26,633 nucleotides of DNA from Thermoleophilia bacterium. Lineage in GTDB: Bacteria; Actinomycetota; Thermoleophilia; Gaiellales; SKUG01. The notes beneath the pieces are model-generated. The model searched no databases. It was not told the origin of the DNA and worked only from the letters and a program-made list of their open reading frames with translations. Where the stretch lies: assembly GCA_025964455.1 (NCBI GenBank), contig JAOPYU010000012.1:1-26633 (forward strand), written 5' to 3'. The translations under genes and the position numbers were made by a program. Below, piece after piece: positions 7,353 to 16,903 of the stretch (within the stretch, counting starts at the first letter, position 1; each line of letters begins with the position of its first letter).

Positions 7353-8360
7353 TCATGCCGTTGGCTTCCACCTCGGGTCGACGCCGACGCTCTTCCAGGC
7401 GCTCAAGACGGCGGTCACCGCATCGCTGCGCGTGCCGTGCAGCTCGGCGGCTGCATCGAGGGTCGCCCGCGCGGCGCCGGCATAGCCCGCGCGCGAATCC
7501 AGGTGGTCGACGAGCGCGTCGTACCAGATGCGCCCCATCTCCTCACGGCCCAGCTCCTTCGCGACACGCACGGCCGCGAGGCTCGGGATCCCGGAGTAGT
7601 CGTGCGGCTCGATCACGGCGCCCTTGGGCAGCTGCGTGACGTGACCGAAGCGAGGATGCTCGAGGTCGCGGATCGAATCACCAGGGGTGGCGGGCGTGAA
7701 GACGTCCTCGCCGATCGTCCAGTCGTCCGGGTCGGCGAGCGACCCCATGACGTCGGCCCAGGATTCGTTGACGCCGCCCTGCTGTCCTTCGTAGCGGAGG
7801 TTGACCTCGGCATCGACCATCGCATGCGTCGCCTCGTGCACGAGCACGTCGAGCGCGTTGCCGAGCGGAGCGAACAGGTCGCCGTCGCCGTCGCCGAGGT
7901 AGATCCGCTTCGTGGAGTTGTCCCAGTACGCGTTGTTCATGTTCGGGGTGCCGTCCTCGTTGGGAGCGTGCACCACGATGCGCAGCGGAGCTCCCGCGGC
8001 ATCGAACCCGTTGCGACCCAGGCGGCCGCGCATGAACTCGTCGACGCGCAGCGCCTGCTCGTACGCGAGCGACAGGGCGGGGTCGGAGCCCTGCAGGAGG
8101 GTCGCCGCCTCGACGGGCTGCTCGATCCCGCTCGACATGTCCCAGACCTCGACGCGTCCCCTGCCCCGTGCGAGCTGCGCGGCAGAGATGCCGGCGCTGG
8201 ACGAGGTGGCGCGCTCGGACAGTACGCCGAACGGCGATCGTGCAGGCGCGGTCGCGGCAACGGCCCCGGTTCCTGCAGTGCGCGTCACATGCGTGGCGGT
8301 CGCCACGGGTGCTGCGGTTGCGACTCGGCCGGCGTACGACTCGATCGACGACATGGACAT
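7353..8360 (-). CDS. Second M4 (thermolysin-like) metalloprotease without signal peptide
   Basis: A 335-residue paralogue of the protein at 4238-5098. HEATH at 175-179, Glu199 (24 residues later) and Asp203 complete the zinc/catalytic set. PHDYSGIPS supplies the thermolysin His231 equivalent. NMNNAYWDN, LGDGDGDLF and AWKSVGVDP match the paralogue. The N-terminal ~90 residues are Ala/Thr/Val/Ser-rich and low-complexity, about 50 residues longer than in the paralogue, with no hydrophobic signal core and no recognisable propeptide. The start is taken at the ATG at 8360 behind GGGAGAGGGAGAGGGG; an ATG two codons later (8354) is equally plausible. A promoter lies at 8412-8441, with possible regulator sites in and above it. 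Confidence 0.87.
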   Translation of the reverse strand: MSMSSIESYAGRVATAAPVATATHVTRTAGTGAVAATAPARSPFGVLSERATSSSAGISAAQLARGRGRVEVWDMSSGIEQPVEAATLLQGSDPALSLAYEQALRVDEFMRGRLGRNGFDAAGAPLRIVVHAPNEDGTPNMNNAYWDNSTKRIYLGDGDGDLFAPLGNALDVLVHEATHAMVDAEVNLRYEGQQGGVNESWADVMGSLADPDDWTIGEDVFTPATPGDSIRDLEHPRFGHVTQLPKGAVIEPHDYSGIPSLAAVRVAKELGREEMGRIWYDALVDHLDSRAGYAGAARATLDAAAELHGTRSDAVTAVLSAWKSVGVDPRWKPTA

Positions 8361-8411
8361 CCCCTCTCCCTCTCCCTGCCGGCGGAGCTCCCAACCCCGA
8401 CGACGCTGTGC

Positions 8412-8441
8412 AGTCTGAACGCCGGACCGGCGTATCGTCAA
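8412..8441 (-). promoter_or_regulatory. Promoter of the second M4 gene: TTGACG-N18-CAGACT
   Basis: On the minus strand, TTGACG (8441-8436) and CAGACT (8417-8412) are spaced 18 nt apart, as in the first M4 promoter. The spacer is almost filled by the palindrome at 8419-8433. Confidence 0.55.
8419..8433. promoter_or_regulatory. Palindrome ACGCCGG-A-CCGGCGT inside the promoter spacer
   Basis: Seven-nt arms around one base lie wholly between the -10 and -35 boxes of the second M4 gene. A dyad at this place is typical of repressor or MerR-type regulator sites. No regulator gene is in the window, so this is inference from position. Confidence 0.4.
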
Positions 8442-8452
8442 GCAGGGGGAAC

Positions 8453-8470
8453 TGACCGGAAAATGACCGG
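8453..8470. promoter_or_regulatory. Direct repeat TGACCGG x2, 11-bp period, upstream of the -35 box
   Basis: TGACCGG at 8453-8459 and 8464-8470, one helical turn apart, just upstream of the -35 box of the second M4 gene on the minus strand. The placement is like that of an activator site. It also lies between that promoter and the stop of the 8502 gene. Confidence 0.35.
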
Positions 8471-8501
8471 CAGGATCGGTGTCAGGGCAGAGGATGTTCG
8501 G

Positions 8502-10388
8502 TCAGTCGCGGTCGCGACCCGCGAGGCCACCCAGGCCAGCGATCGCCACGTCGAGCTCGGCGCGGCGTCGCGCGATGCGAGCACGGGTCGTGAGCTCGTC
8601 GTCGATGGGAGTCATGCCCGAGCGTGACTCGTGCGCGCGCGCACGGGGGTCTCGGTCGGGCGCGAACAGCGGCTCGTCCAGGCGGGCGATCTCCGGGGGC
8701 AGCGGCGACACCGAGCGAGGTGCCTCGGGTGAGTCGACGATGGCGGTCGGATCCCAGGCCTTGGGCTTGAGGAAGGCAAAGCCGTCGTGGTCCGGGCGGG
8801 GCCGTGGGCTCGCGAGTTCCGCGGCGAGCTGGGCCGCGCGGTCGAACGAGTCGTCGAGGCGCCGGCTGGCAGCGGGCTCCACCGCAGGAGCCTTCGCTGC
8901 GGTGCGCTTGGCCTTGGGCGACGACTCTGCGGCGGCACGGCGACGGGCTCGGGCTTCGACGGCAGGTGAGATCGCGGGCTCCCAGTCCACGCTGGGTGCG
9001 TCGACCCCATCGGCGGGGGCGGTCTCCGATTCCCCGGACGCCTGCGTCACCGGCTCCTCGACGACCTGCGCCTCGGGTTCCGGGTCGGGGGCCTCGACGG
9101 GCGCGGTGACCAGGATCGGCAGCTTGCCGAGGTCCCAGACCGCGTCGGCTGCGCGGTCGACTGCCTGTCGAGCCTCAGGGCCGTTCCAGGTGGACGTGTT
9201 GGTCGTCTCCGCCTCGGGCTCCGGCGTCGGAGCGCCCAGCGCGGGCGCCCACACATCTTCTGGCGCGACGTCGGCGGTCGGCGCCTCCGCGGCGTGAATC
9301 TCGTCGATCGGATCTGCCACGTTGAGACCGGACGGCACCTCGGTGGTCGCCTCGGCGGCGATGTTGGGTGCCTCGACGATCGGCTGGACCTCCAGCTCGG
9401 TCTGCGTCGGAGCAGTCGCCGGCTCGTCCGCAGCGGCAGCGACCGCAGGGGCCGGGCGGGCTGGTTCGTCGAGGGCAGGCTCGATCGCGACGTCGCCCTC
9501 GACCTCGCGGCCGCGGGCGAACAGTCGACGACGCTTTCGCGAAGCTTCCTGCTCGGCCTTGGCGCGGGCCTTGGCGCGGGCCTTGGCGCGTCGCTTGCGC
9601 TCCGCCGCCGTCAGCTTCGGACGCGGGTTCGGCGCTGCTGCAGGCGTCGCCTCGGCCTCGGCCGCCGGAACGGTTTGCTCGGCCTCGACAGCCCATGCAG
9701 CGGGCTGCTCGGCCTCGACCTGCATCTCCGGGGCGGCAGCGGTCTCGAGCGCCTCGACCTGGATCGCGGTCTCCACGACGGGTTCGACCTGTGCGACCGG
9801 CTCGGCTTCCAGCGATGGCTCGGTCTCCACGGTCTGGTCGGCCTCGGCAGTGGGATCTGCCTCGACGACCGGGGCGGACTCGAAGCTCGGCACGGGCGTG
9901 GGCTCGGGCGTGGGCTCGGGGGTCCGCAGCGATGCGAGTTGCTCGCGAAGTTCCGCCACCTGGCCCTGCAGGTCACTGACCGGCTCGAGAACCGTGGCCG
10001 GGTCGAATGCAGCCACGAAGGGCGCCGGCGCGGGGACCGATGCCATGGAGGAGGTCGCGACCGTCGCGGCCTGCTCCCCGCGGGAGCGACGCTCGACGGG
10101 CATGGGGGCGCCTGCGACAGGCGGGGTTGCGCGCGTGCTCGCCGCAGCGCCGAAATTGAGCGTCACGGTCCCGCCGCTCGCAGCCGGGGTCACCGAATCG
10201 CCCGCGCTCGCATCGGCGGCGCGCTCGCTGGCCATCGCGGCGACCGTCTGACGGATCTCGGGCGGCAGCGACGCCGGCGCGCTGTCACGCTTGTGCACGG
10301 GCGTGCCGCGTCGGCCACTGAATCGCCACGCGGGTCGCTTTGGCTGGTCGTCGCCGCCGGGACTGGGCTGTGGTGCGGAATCCGTCAT
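8502..10388 (-). CDS. Long disordered Pro/Ala/Glu-rich protein of unknown function
   Basis: A 628-residue protein with no recognised domain. Its N-terminus is basic (PKRPAWRFSGRRGTPVHKRD). A short predicted coiled coil (DLQGQVAELREQLASLR) lies near residue 150. A long acidic Val/Glu/Ala/Pro stretch follows, then a Lys/Arg block near residues 265-300 with a KARA repeat encoded by a 12-bp tandem repeat, then another acidic region. A short conserved-looking C-terminal segment ends in an Arg/Ala helix. LPPEI occurs near both ends. There is no signal peptide or membrane segment. Alternating acidic and basic blocks suggest a scaffold or nucleic-acid-associated protein, but that is a guess. It starts 219 bp from rpsF and is transcribed away from it. 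The ribosome binding site before the ATG at 10388 is weak. The opposite-strand frames over the same DNA are long but read as shadows. Confidence 0.65.
   Translation of the reverse strand: MTDSAPQPSPGGDDQPKRPAWRFSGRRGTPVHKRDSAPASLPPEIRQTVAAMASERAADASAGDSVTPAASGGTVTLNFGAAASTRATPPVAGAPMPVERRSRGEQAATVATSSMASVPAPAPFVAAFDPATVLEPVSDLQGQVAELREQLASLRTPEPTPEPTPVPSFESAPVVEADPTAEADQTVETEPSLEAEPVAQVEPVVETAIQVEALETAAAPEMQVEAEQPAAWAVEAEQTVPAAEAEATPAAAPNPRPKLTAAERKRRAKARAKARAKAEQEASRKRRRLFARGREVEGDVAIEPALDEPARPAPAVAAAADEPATAPTQTELEVQPIVEAPNIAAEATTEVPSGLNVADPIDEIHAAEAPTADVAPEDVWAPALGAPTPEPEAETTNTSTWNGPEARQAVDRAADAVWDLGKLPILVTAPVEAPDPEPEAQVVEEPVTQASGESETAPADGVDAPSVDWEPAISPAVEARARRRAAAESSPKAKRTAAKAPAVEPAASRRLDDSFDRAAQLAAELASPRPRPDHDGFAFLKPKAWDPTAIVDSPEAPRSVSPLPPEIARLDEPLFAPDRDPRARAHESRSGMTPIDDELTTRARIARRRAELDVAIAGLGGLAGRDRD
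9556..9590 (-). repeat. 12-bp tandem repeat, about three units, coding for Lys/Arg-Ala repeats
   Basis: The unit GCCTTGGCGCGG (plus strand) is repeated almost three times and encodes the KARAKARAKA stretch of the disordered protein. Copy number could vary between strains. Confidence 0.7.
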
Positions 10389-10507
10389 CCCTGCGCCTAT
10401 TCCCGTGCGCTCTCATCTTCATGCATGGAAGGCCGACCAGCTTCGCGTCGGTTCGGGGTCGGATCCGCCCGGCGCGCCACCGCACGACGCGGATTCGCGA
10501 AACCCCG

Positions 10508-10513
10508 TATGCT
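10508..10513 (+). promoter_or_regulatory. Candidate -10 box (TATGCT) of the rpsF operon
   Basis: TATGCT fits TANNNT and would start transcription near 10520, giving a leader of about 88 nt that contains the structure at 10544-10607. The -35 region has no clear match. The same hexamer occurs at 24438-24443. Confidence 0.4.
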
Positions 10514-10543
10514 GTGCGGGTTCAGCCGACCTGCCCGGCACCG

Positions 10544-10607
10544 CCACACGACCTGACTGTGTGGACCACGGAGCTGGGCCGCTCAGACCAGAGGAGGCAG
10601 TCAGGTT
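10544..10607 (+). promoter_or_regulatory. Structured rpsF leader, possible S6:S18 autoregulatory element
   Basis: CCACAC (10544-10549) pairs with GTGTGG (10559-10564) as a 6-bp hairpin. Its loop, ACCTGACT plus the next G (10551-10559), is exactly complementary to CAGTCAGGT (10598-10606), the spacer between the ribosome binding site GAGGAGG (10591-10597) and the rpsF ATG. The long-range pairing is 9 Watson-Crick pairs plus one wobble reaching the base before ATG. The two pairings form either a pseudoknot or a switch, and the enclosed part holds a CCG (10579-10581). Autoregulation of rpsF leaders by S6:S18 through a CCG-containing structure is known in many bacteria; that this leader belongs to that class is inference. 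Confidence 0.5.
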
Positions 10608-11030
10608 ATGAACGGATACGAGATCATGCTGCTCACGCGCACGGACCTCGACGAAGCGGCTCGCACCGCGATCGTCGATCGTGCCAAGGATGCAGTCAAG
10701 AAGACCAAGGGCAAGTGGGGCGACGTCTCCGAGTGGGGTCGCCGAGTCACCAGCTACCCGATCCAGAAGCTTCCCGACGCGCACTACCAGGTGCTGCTGT
10801 TCGACGGCGATGGTGAGACGGTCGACGAGGCCGTGCGCGTCCTGCGCATCACCGAGGGTGTCCTGCGCGTCATGGCCACGGTTCGTGTCCCGGACTACCC
10901 GGCCGACATCGAGCTCGAGAAGGTCAGCGACGAGGAGTTCGCCGCAGGTCCCAAGGACCGTGGCCGCGGTGGCCGTGGCGGTCCGCGTGGTGGCGGCGGC
11001 GGTGGCGGTCGAGGCCGCGACCGGGACTGA
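10608..11030 (+). CDS. rpsF: 30S ribosomal protein S6
   Basis: A 140-residue S6 protein that binds S18 in the platform of the small subunit. The N-terminal MNGYEIMLL, the central SEWGRRVTSYPIQK and the YQVLLF strand are typical. After the core (about residue 110) comes a tail of Arg and Gly with an RGG-like character. The ATG at 10608 follows GAGGAGG with a 10-nt spacer. It heads the block rpsF-ssb-rpsR, and its leader can fold over the spacer and start codon. Confidence 0.95.
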   Translation: MNGYEIMLLTRTDLDEAARTAIVDRAKDAVKKTKGKWGDVSEWGRRVTSYPIQKLPDAHYQVLLFDGDGETVDEAVRVLRITEGVLRVMATVRVPDYPADIELEKVSDEEFAAGPKDRGRGGRGGPRGGGGGGGRGRDRD

Positions 11031-11083
11031 TATCCGGCACCAGCGCTACGATAGCGTTTCCCTACCCACTGATTTGATGTCAC

Positions 11084-11096
11084 AGGAGTTCTCCTC
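11084..11096 (+). promoter_or_regulatory. Ribosome binding site of ssb inside a small inverted repeat
   Basis: AGGAG (11084-11088) is followed by TT and CTCCT, so the site can fold on itself (AGGA/TCCT with a 4-nt loop) immediately before the ATG at 11097. A weak stem of this size may lower translation slightly. Confidence 0.4.
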
Positions 11097-11561
11097 ATGT
11101 CCGACCTGAATCGCGTCACCCTCGTCGGTCGCCTCACCCGCGATCCCGAAGTGCGCTACACGAGCGGCGGCATGCCGATCGTGAACATCGGACTTGCCTC
11201 GAACTACCGCCAGAAGGACTCCGCGTCCGGCGAGTGGGTCGAGAAGGCGAACTTCTTCGACGTCGTCGGTTTCGGTGATCGCTACGAGAAGCTGGCCGCC
11301 AACCTCGAGAAGGGTCGCCGCATCGGCATCGACGGCACCCTTCGCTGGAGCAGCTGGGAGACCGACGGGCAGAAGCGCTCGAAGGTCGAGATCATCGCCG
11401 AGAACATCCAGTTCCTGGATGCGCGCGGCGACGGCACCGGCAACTCCGGTGGCGCCACGCGGCAGAACTTCGCGGGCCAGGGCGGCAACGTCGCCCCGGA
11501 CACCTCGGACTTCGTGCCGGTCGGCGCCGCGACCACCGACGACGACGACATTCCGTTCTAA
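11097..11561 (+). CDS. ssb: Single-stranded DNA-binding protein
   Basis: A 154-residue SSB. The OB-fold domain covers about residues 1-110 (VTLVGRLTRDPE, NFFDVVGFGD, GRRIGIDGTL). It is followed by a Gly/Asn-rich linker and the acidic tip DDDDIPF that recruits replication and repair partners. It coats single-stranded DNA at forks and repair sites. It lies 66 nt after rpsF and 16 nt before rpsR, the common S6-SSB-S18 order. A TACGAT box at 11047-11052 might give it an additional promoter, but no -35 is evident. Confidence 0.96.
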   Translation: MSDLNRVTLVGRLTRDPEVRYTSGGMPIVNIGLASNYRQKDSASGEWVEKANFFDVVGFGDRYEKLAANLEKGRRIGIDGTLRWSSWETDGQKRSKVEIIAENIQFLDARGDGTGNSGGATRQNFAGQGGNVAPDTSDFVPVGAATTDDDDIPF

Positions 11562-11577
11562 CAGGAGTAGTACTGAC

Positions 11578-11853
11578 ATGGCACGATCCAGCAAGCCGGC
11601 GCCAGGGCGCAGCAGCACCAAGCGAAACGCGCGCGAAGAAGCCCGCGCCAAGCGCAAGGGCTGCATGTACTGCCGCGCCAAGATCACCGAGATCGACTAC
11701 AAGCAGTTCTCGAACCTGCGCGTGCTCATCTCCGAGAAGGGCAAGATCCGCTCGCGTCGCGTGACGGGCCTCTGCCGACGGCACCAGAACCAGGCCGGCG
11801 GCGCCATCAAGCGCGCCCGCGAGGTCGCCCTGCTGCCGATCGCCGGCGCGTGA
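11578..11853 (+). CDS. rpsR: 30S ribosomal protein S18, zinc-binding form
   Basis: A 91-residue S18. Cys29, Cys32, Cys66 and His69 form a complete zinc-ligand set (KGCMYC and GLCRRH), so this is the zinc-containing version; many bacteria also have a zinc-free paralogue used under zinc limitation. The core ITEIDYKQFSNLRVLISEKGKI is typical. The ATG at 11578 follows AGGAG with a 10-nt spacer. Its last codons overlap the GTG of the next gene (GTGA). Confidence 0.95.
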   Translation: MARSSKPAPGRSSTKRNAREEARAKRKGCMYCRAKITEIDYKQFSNLRVLISEKGKIRSRRVTGLCRRHQNQAGGAIKRAREVALLPIAGA

Positions 11854-13046
11854 TCCGACGCCCCTTGGGCACGGACACCAGCGATATCGTCGAGCCCGTC
11901 TCCGCAGCCCCAGTGGCAGCGGAGGCGGGCTCGACGTCGTTGGGCGAACCGCCCTCGATCGTGGCCGACCTCGCTCGAGCCGCCGTCTGCGTCGCGCTCG
12001 TGGCGTCGTGTGTCGGCTCGCCCGGATCGGCGCCCATCGTCGCGCCGTTCATCCCGGTGCTCGTGGCGCTGCGCCTGCTGCGGTCGCCGATTCGCGCAGT
12101 CGGCTTCATCGTGGCTACGACCGTCGCCTCGATCGTGGTCGCACTGCTCGCCGCCCCCGGCAGCATCGACGAGCCGGGCCTGCCGCTCGTCGGTGCGTTG
12201 GTCGCCGCGCTGCTGGTCCCCTTCCTGGGCGTGGCACATGCTCGCTCGGCGCTCCCGGATTCGCCCCCCGCGCCTGAGGCCCTGACATCGCAGGCGGCCG
12301 CCTGGCCCGAACCGCGGATCCTGACCGGCCAGTCGCATGCGATCGCGGCGTGGGTCGTCGCCACGCTCGTGCTGGTGGCCGCGCTCGTGCCCGCCATGTC
12401 CGGCTCCCGCGACCTGCTCGACGCCACGCGCGACATCGTCGACGAGGCCTACGAGCCGTACGAGCAGGCATGCGCCTCGGGTGGATCGCTCGCGGCCCAG
12501 AACGACCTCTGCGCGCAGCTGCTCGACCAGCGCCGCGATGCGACCGAGCTCGTCGACGACCACGGGCTCGAGCTCCTCGCCGCCCTGTTGGCAGCGACCG
12601 CATGGGCCAGCGCGCTCACCGCACACCTCATCGTCAGCGCCCGCCAACGTCGCCGCTTCCCCGATGCCGCCAGGCCCGGCTGGCGGCTGCGCGAGCTCGA
12701 GGTGCACTGGTCAGCGACCTACCTGCTCGTCCTCGGCCTCGTCGCCCTGATGGTGCGATCCGCCGTGACGGGCCCCGCCGACGACATCGCCCTCGCCGCT
12801 GGCGTCGGGCTGTCGACGCTCGGCGTGCTGCTCGTGCTCGAGCAGGGCGTCGGCCTCGCGGCGTGGCTGCTCGCCCGCCGACCTGTTCCGAGGTGGTATC
12901 GCGTGGGGCTCGTGGTCGCGGCGCTGGTCGCGGCATCCATCACGATCGTCGTCGTCTTCGTGCTCGGGGTGCTCGATCTGGCGGCGCATCCGCGACGACG
13001 GGCCCTCGCGTCTGGTAGCGTTTCGGGTCGCGGCTCCGGGAGCTAG
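11850..13046 (+). CDS. Multi-pass membrane protein, probably DUF2232/YybS-like
   Basis: A 398-residue protein with about eight or nine hydrophobic segments after a soluble N-terminus of some 40 residues. A soluble stretch sits between about residues 190 and 240, and the C-terminus is short and Arg/Ser/Gly-rich. The GTG start overlaps the rpsR stop by 4 nt, so it is probably translationally coupled. DUF2232 (YybS) membrane proteins often sit between rpsR and rplI in other bacteria. The assignment rests mainly on that context and on topology, since no sequence motif is decisive. Function is unknown. Confidence 0.6.
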   Translation: MIRRPLGTDTSDIVEPVSAAPVAAEAGSTSLGEPPSIVADLARAAVCVALVASCVGSPGSAPIVAPFIPVLVALRLLRSPIRAVGFIVATTVASIVVALLAAPGSIDEPGLPLVGALVAALLVPFLGVAHARSALPDSPPAPEALTSQAAAWPEPRILTGQSHAIAAWVVATLVLVAALVPAMSGSRDLLDATRDIVDEAYEPYEQACASGGSLAAQNDLCAQLLDQRRDATELVDDHGLELLAALLAATAWASALTAHLIVSARQRRRFPDAARPGWRLRELEVHWSATYLLVLGLVALMVRSAVTGPADDIALAAGVGLSTLGVLLVLEQGVGLAAWLLARRPVPRWYRVGLVVAALVAASITIVVVFVLGVLDLAAHPRRRALASGSVSGRGSGS

Positions 13047-13141
13047 ACGCTCGCCGGGATAGCAGATTCGCGCACTGCGGCATCGGGACCGATTCGGTCC
13101 ACCGCCGTGCGTTCCATTGACACGAAAGGCACGGCCCCACG

Positions 13142-13804
13142 ATGCAGGTCCTCCTCAAGAGCGACGTCGACCACCTCGGCTACAAGAACGACGTCGTCGA
13201 CGTCAAGCGCGGCTACTGGCGCAACTACCTGCGCCCGCGCAACCTCGCCGAGACCGCCACGCCCGAGAAGGTGCGCGAGCTGACCGACGCGATGGAGCGA
13301 CGCCGCTCGATGGATGCCGGCAACGCCGCCGAGGCGACGGCCCTCAAGGAGCTGCTCGACCGCACCAACGTCACCGTCTCCGCGCTCGCGACGCCCCAGG
13401 GCACGCTGTTCGGTTCGGTCGGCGGCGCGGAGATCGCCCGCGTGCTGGAAGCGACCCGCAAGCTGCGCCTGGATCCGAAGAACGTCGTGCTCGACGAGCC
13501 GATCAAGGCGCTCGGCACCTTCCAGGTGCCCATCGACCTCTGTCACGGCATCAAGGCCGAGATCACCGTTGAGGTCGAGGAGAGCAAGCTCTCCGCGCAG
13601 GAGATCGCGCGCCTCGAGGCCGAGCGCCGCAACGAGGAGAACGCCGCCGAGGCAGCTCGCCTCAAGGCCGAGGCCCGCGCTGCCGCCGGCAACGCACCCG
13701 CCGCCACCGAGGCGACCGAGGGTGACGACGCCGCAGCCGAAGGTGACGCGGATGCCGAGGCGACCGACGCCCCGGCCGACGCTGACGCTGACGCCGAGGC
13801 CTGA
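13142..13804 (+). CDS. rplI: 50S ribosomal protein L9 with an acidic/alanine-rich tail
   Basis: The N-terminal domain (MQVLLKSDVDHLGYKNDVVDVKRGYWRNYLRPRN) has the L9 signature and is followed by the connecting helix and C-terminal RNA-binding domain to about residue 150. L9 normally ends near residue 150. Here about 70 further residues follow: first a Glu/Arg/Ala helix (EAERRNEENAAEAARLKAEAR), then an Ala/Asp/Glu tail ending in DADADADAEA-like repeats. AAAGG (13125-13129) lies 12 nt before the ATG. A GGACC-GATTC-GGTCC hairpin at 13086-13100 lies in the 95-bp gap from the membrane protein gene. Confidence 0.93.
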   Translation: MQVLLKSDVDHLGYKNDVVDVKRGYWRNYLRPRNLAETATPEKVRELTDAMERRRSMDAGNAAEATALKELLDRTNVTVSALATPQGTLFGSVGGAEIARVLEATRKLRLDPKNVVLDEPIKALGTFQVPIDLCHGIKAEITVEVEESKLSAQEIARLEAERRNEENAAEAARLKAEARAAAGNAPAATEATEGDDAAAEGDADAEATDAPADADADAEA

Positions 13805-13806
13805 CC

Positions 13807-16862
<3,056 letters not shown>

Positions 16863-16893
16863 CGTCGCTTGAGTTCACGGCCCGGAACGTCGA

Positions 16894-16899
16894 TACCGT
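16894..16899 (+). promoter_or_regulatory. Possible -10 box (TACCGT) before the 16904 gene
   Basis: TACCGT lies only 4 nt before the ATG. No ribosome binding site is present, consistent with leaderless translation, but the spacing is shorter than at the other candidate leaderless genes here. Confidence 0.25.
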
Positions 16900-16903
16900 C
16901 GGC

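Noticed and set aside
9294..10556. A 420-codon plus-strand frame across the disordered-protein gene
   Set aside because: Leu/Gly/Arg-rich shadow of the minus-strand frame. The minus frame has coherent acidic/basic blocks and codon-level repeats, and ends cleanly.
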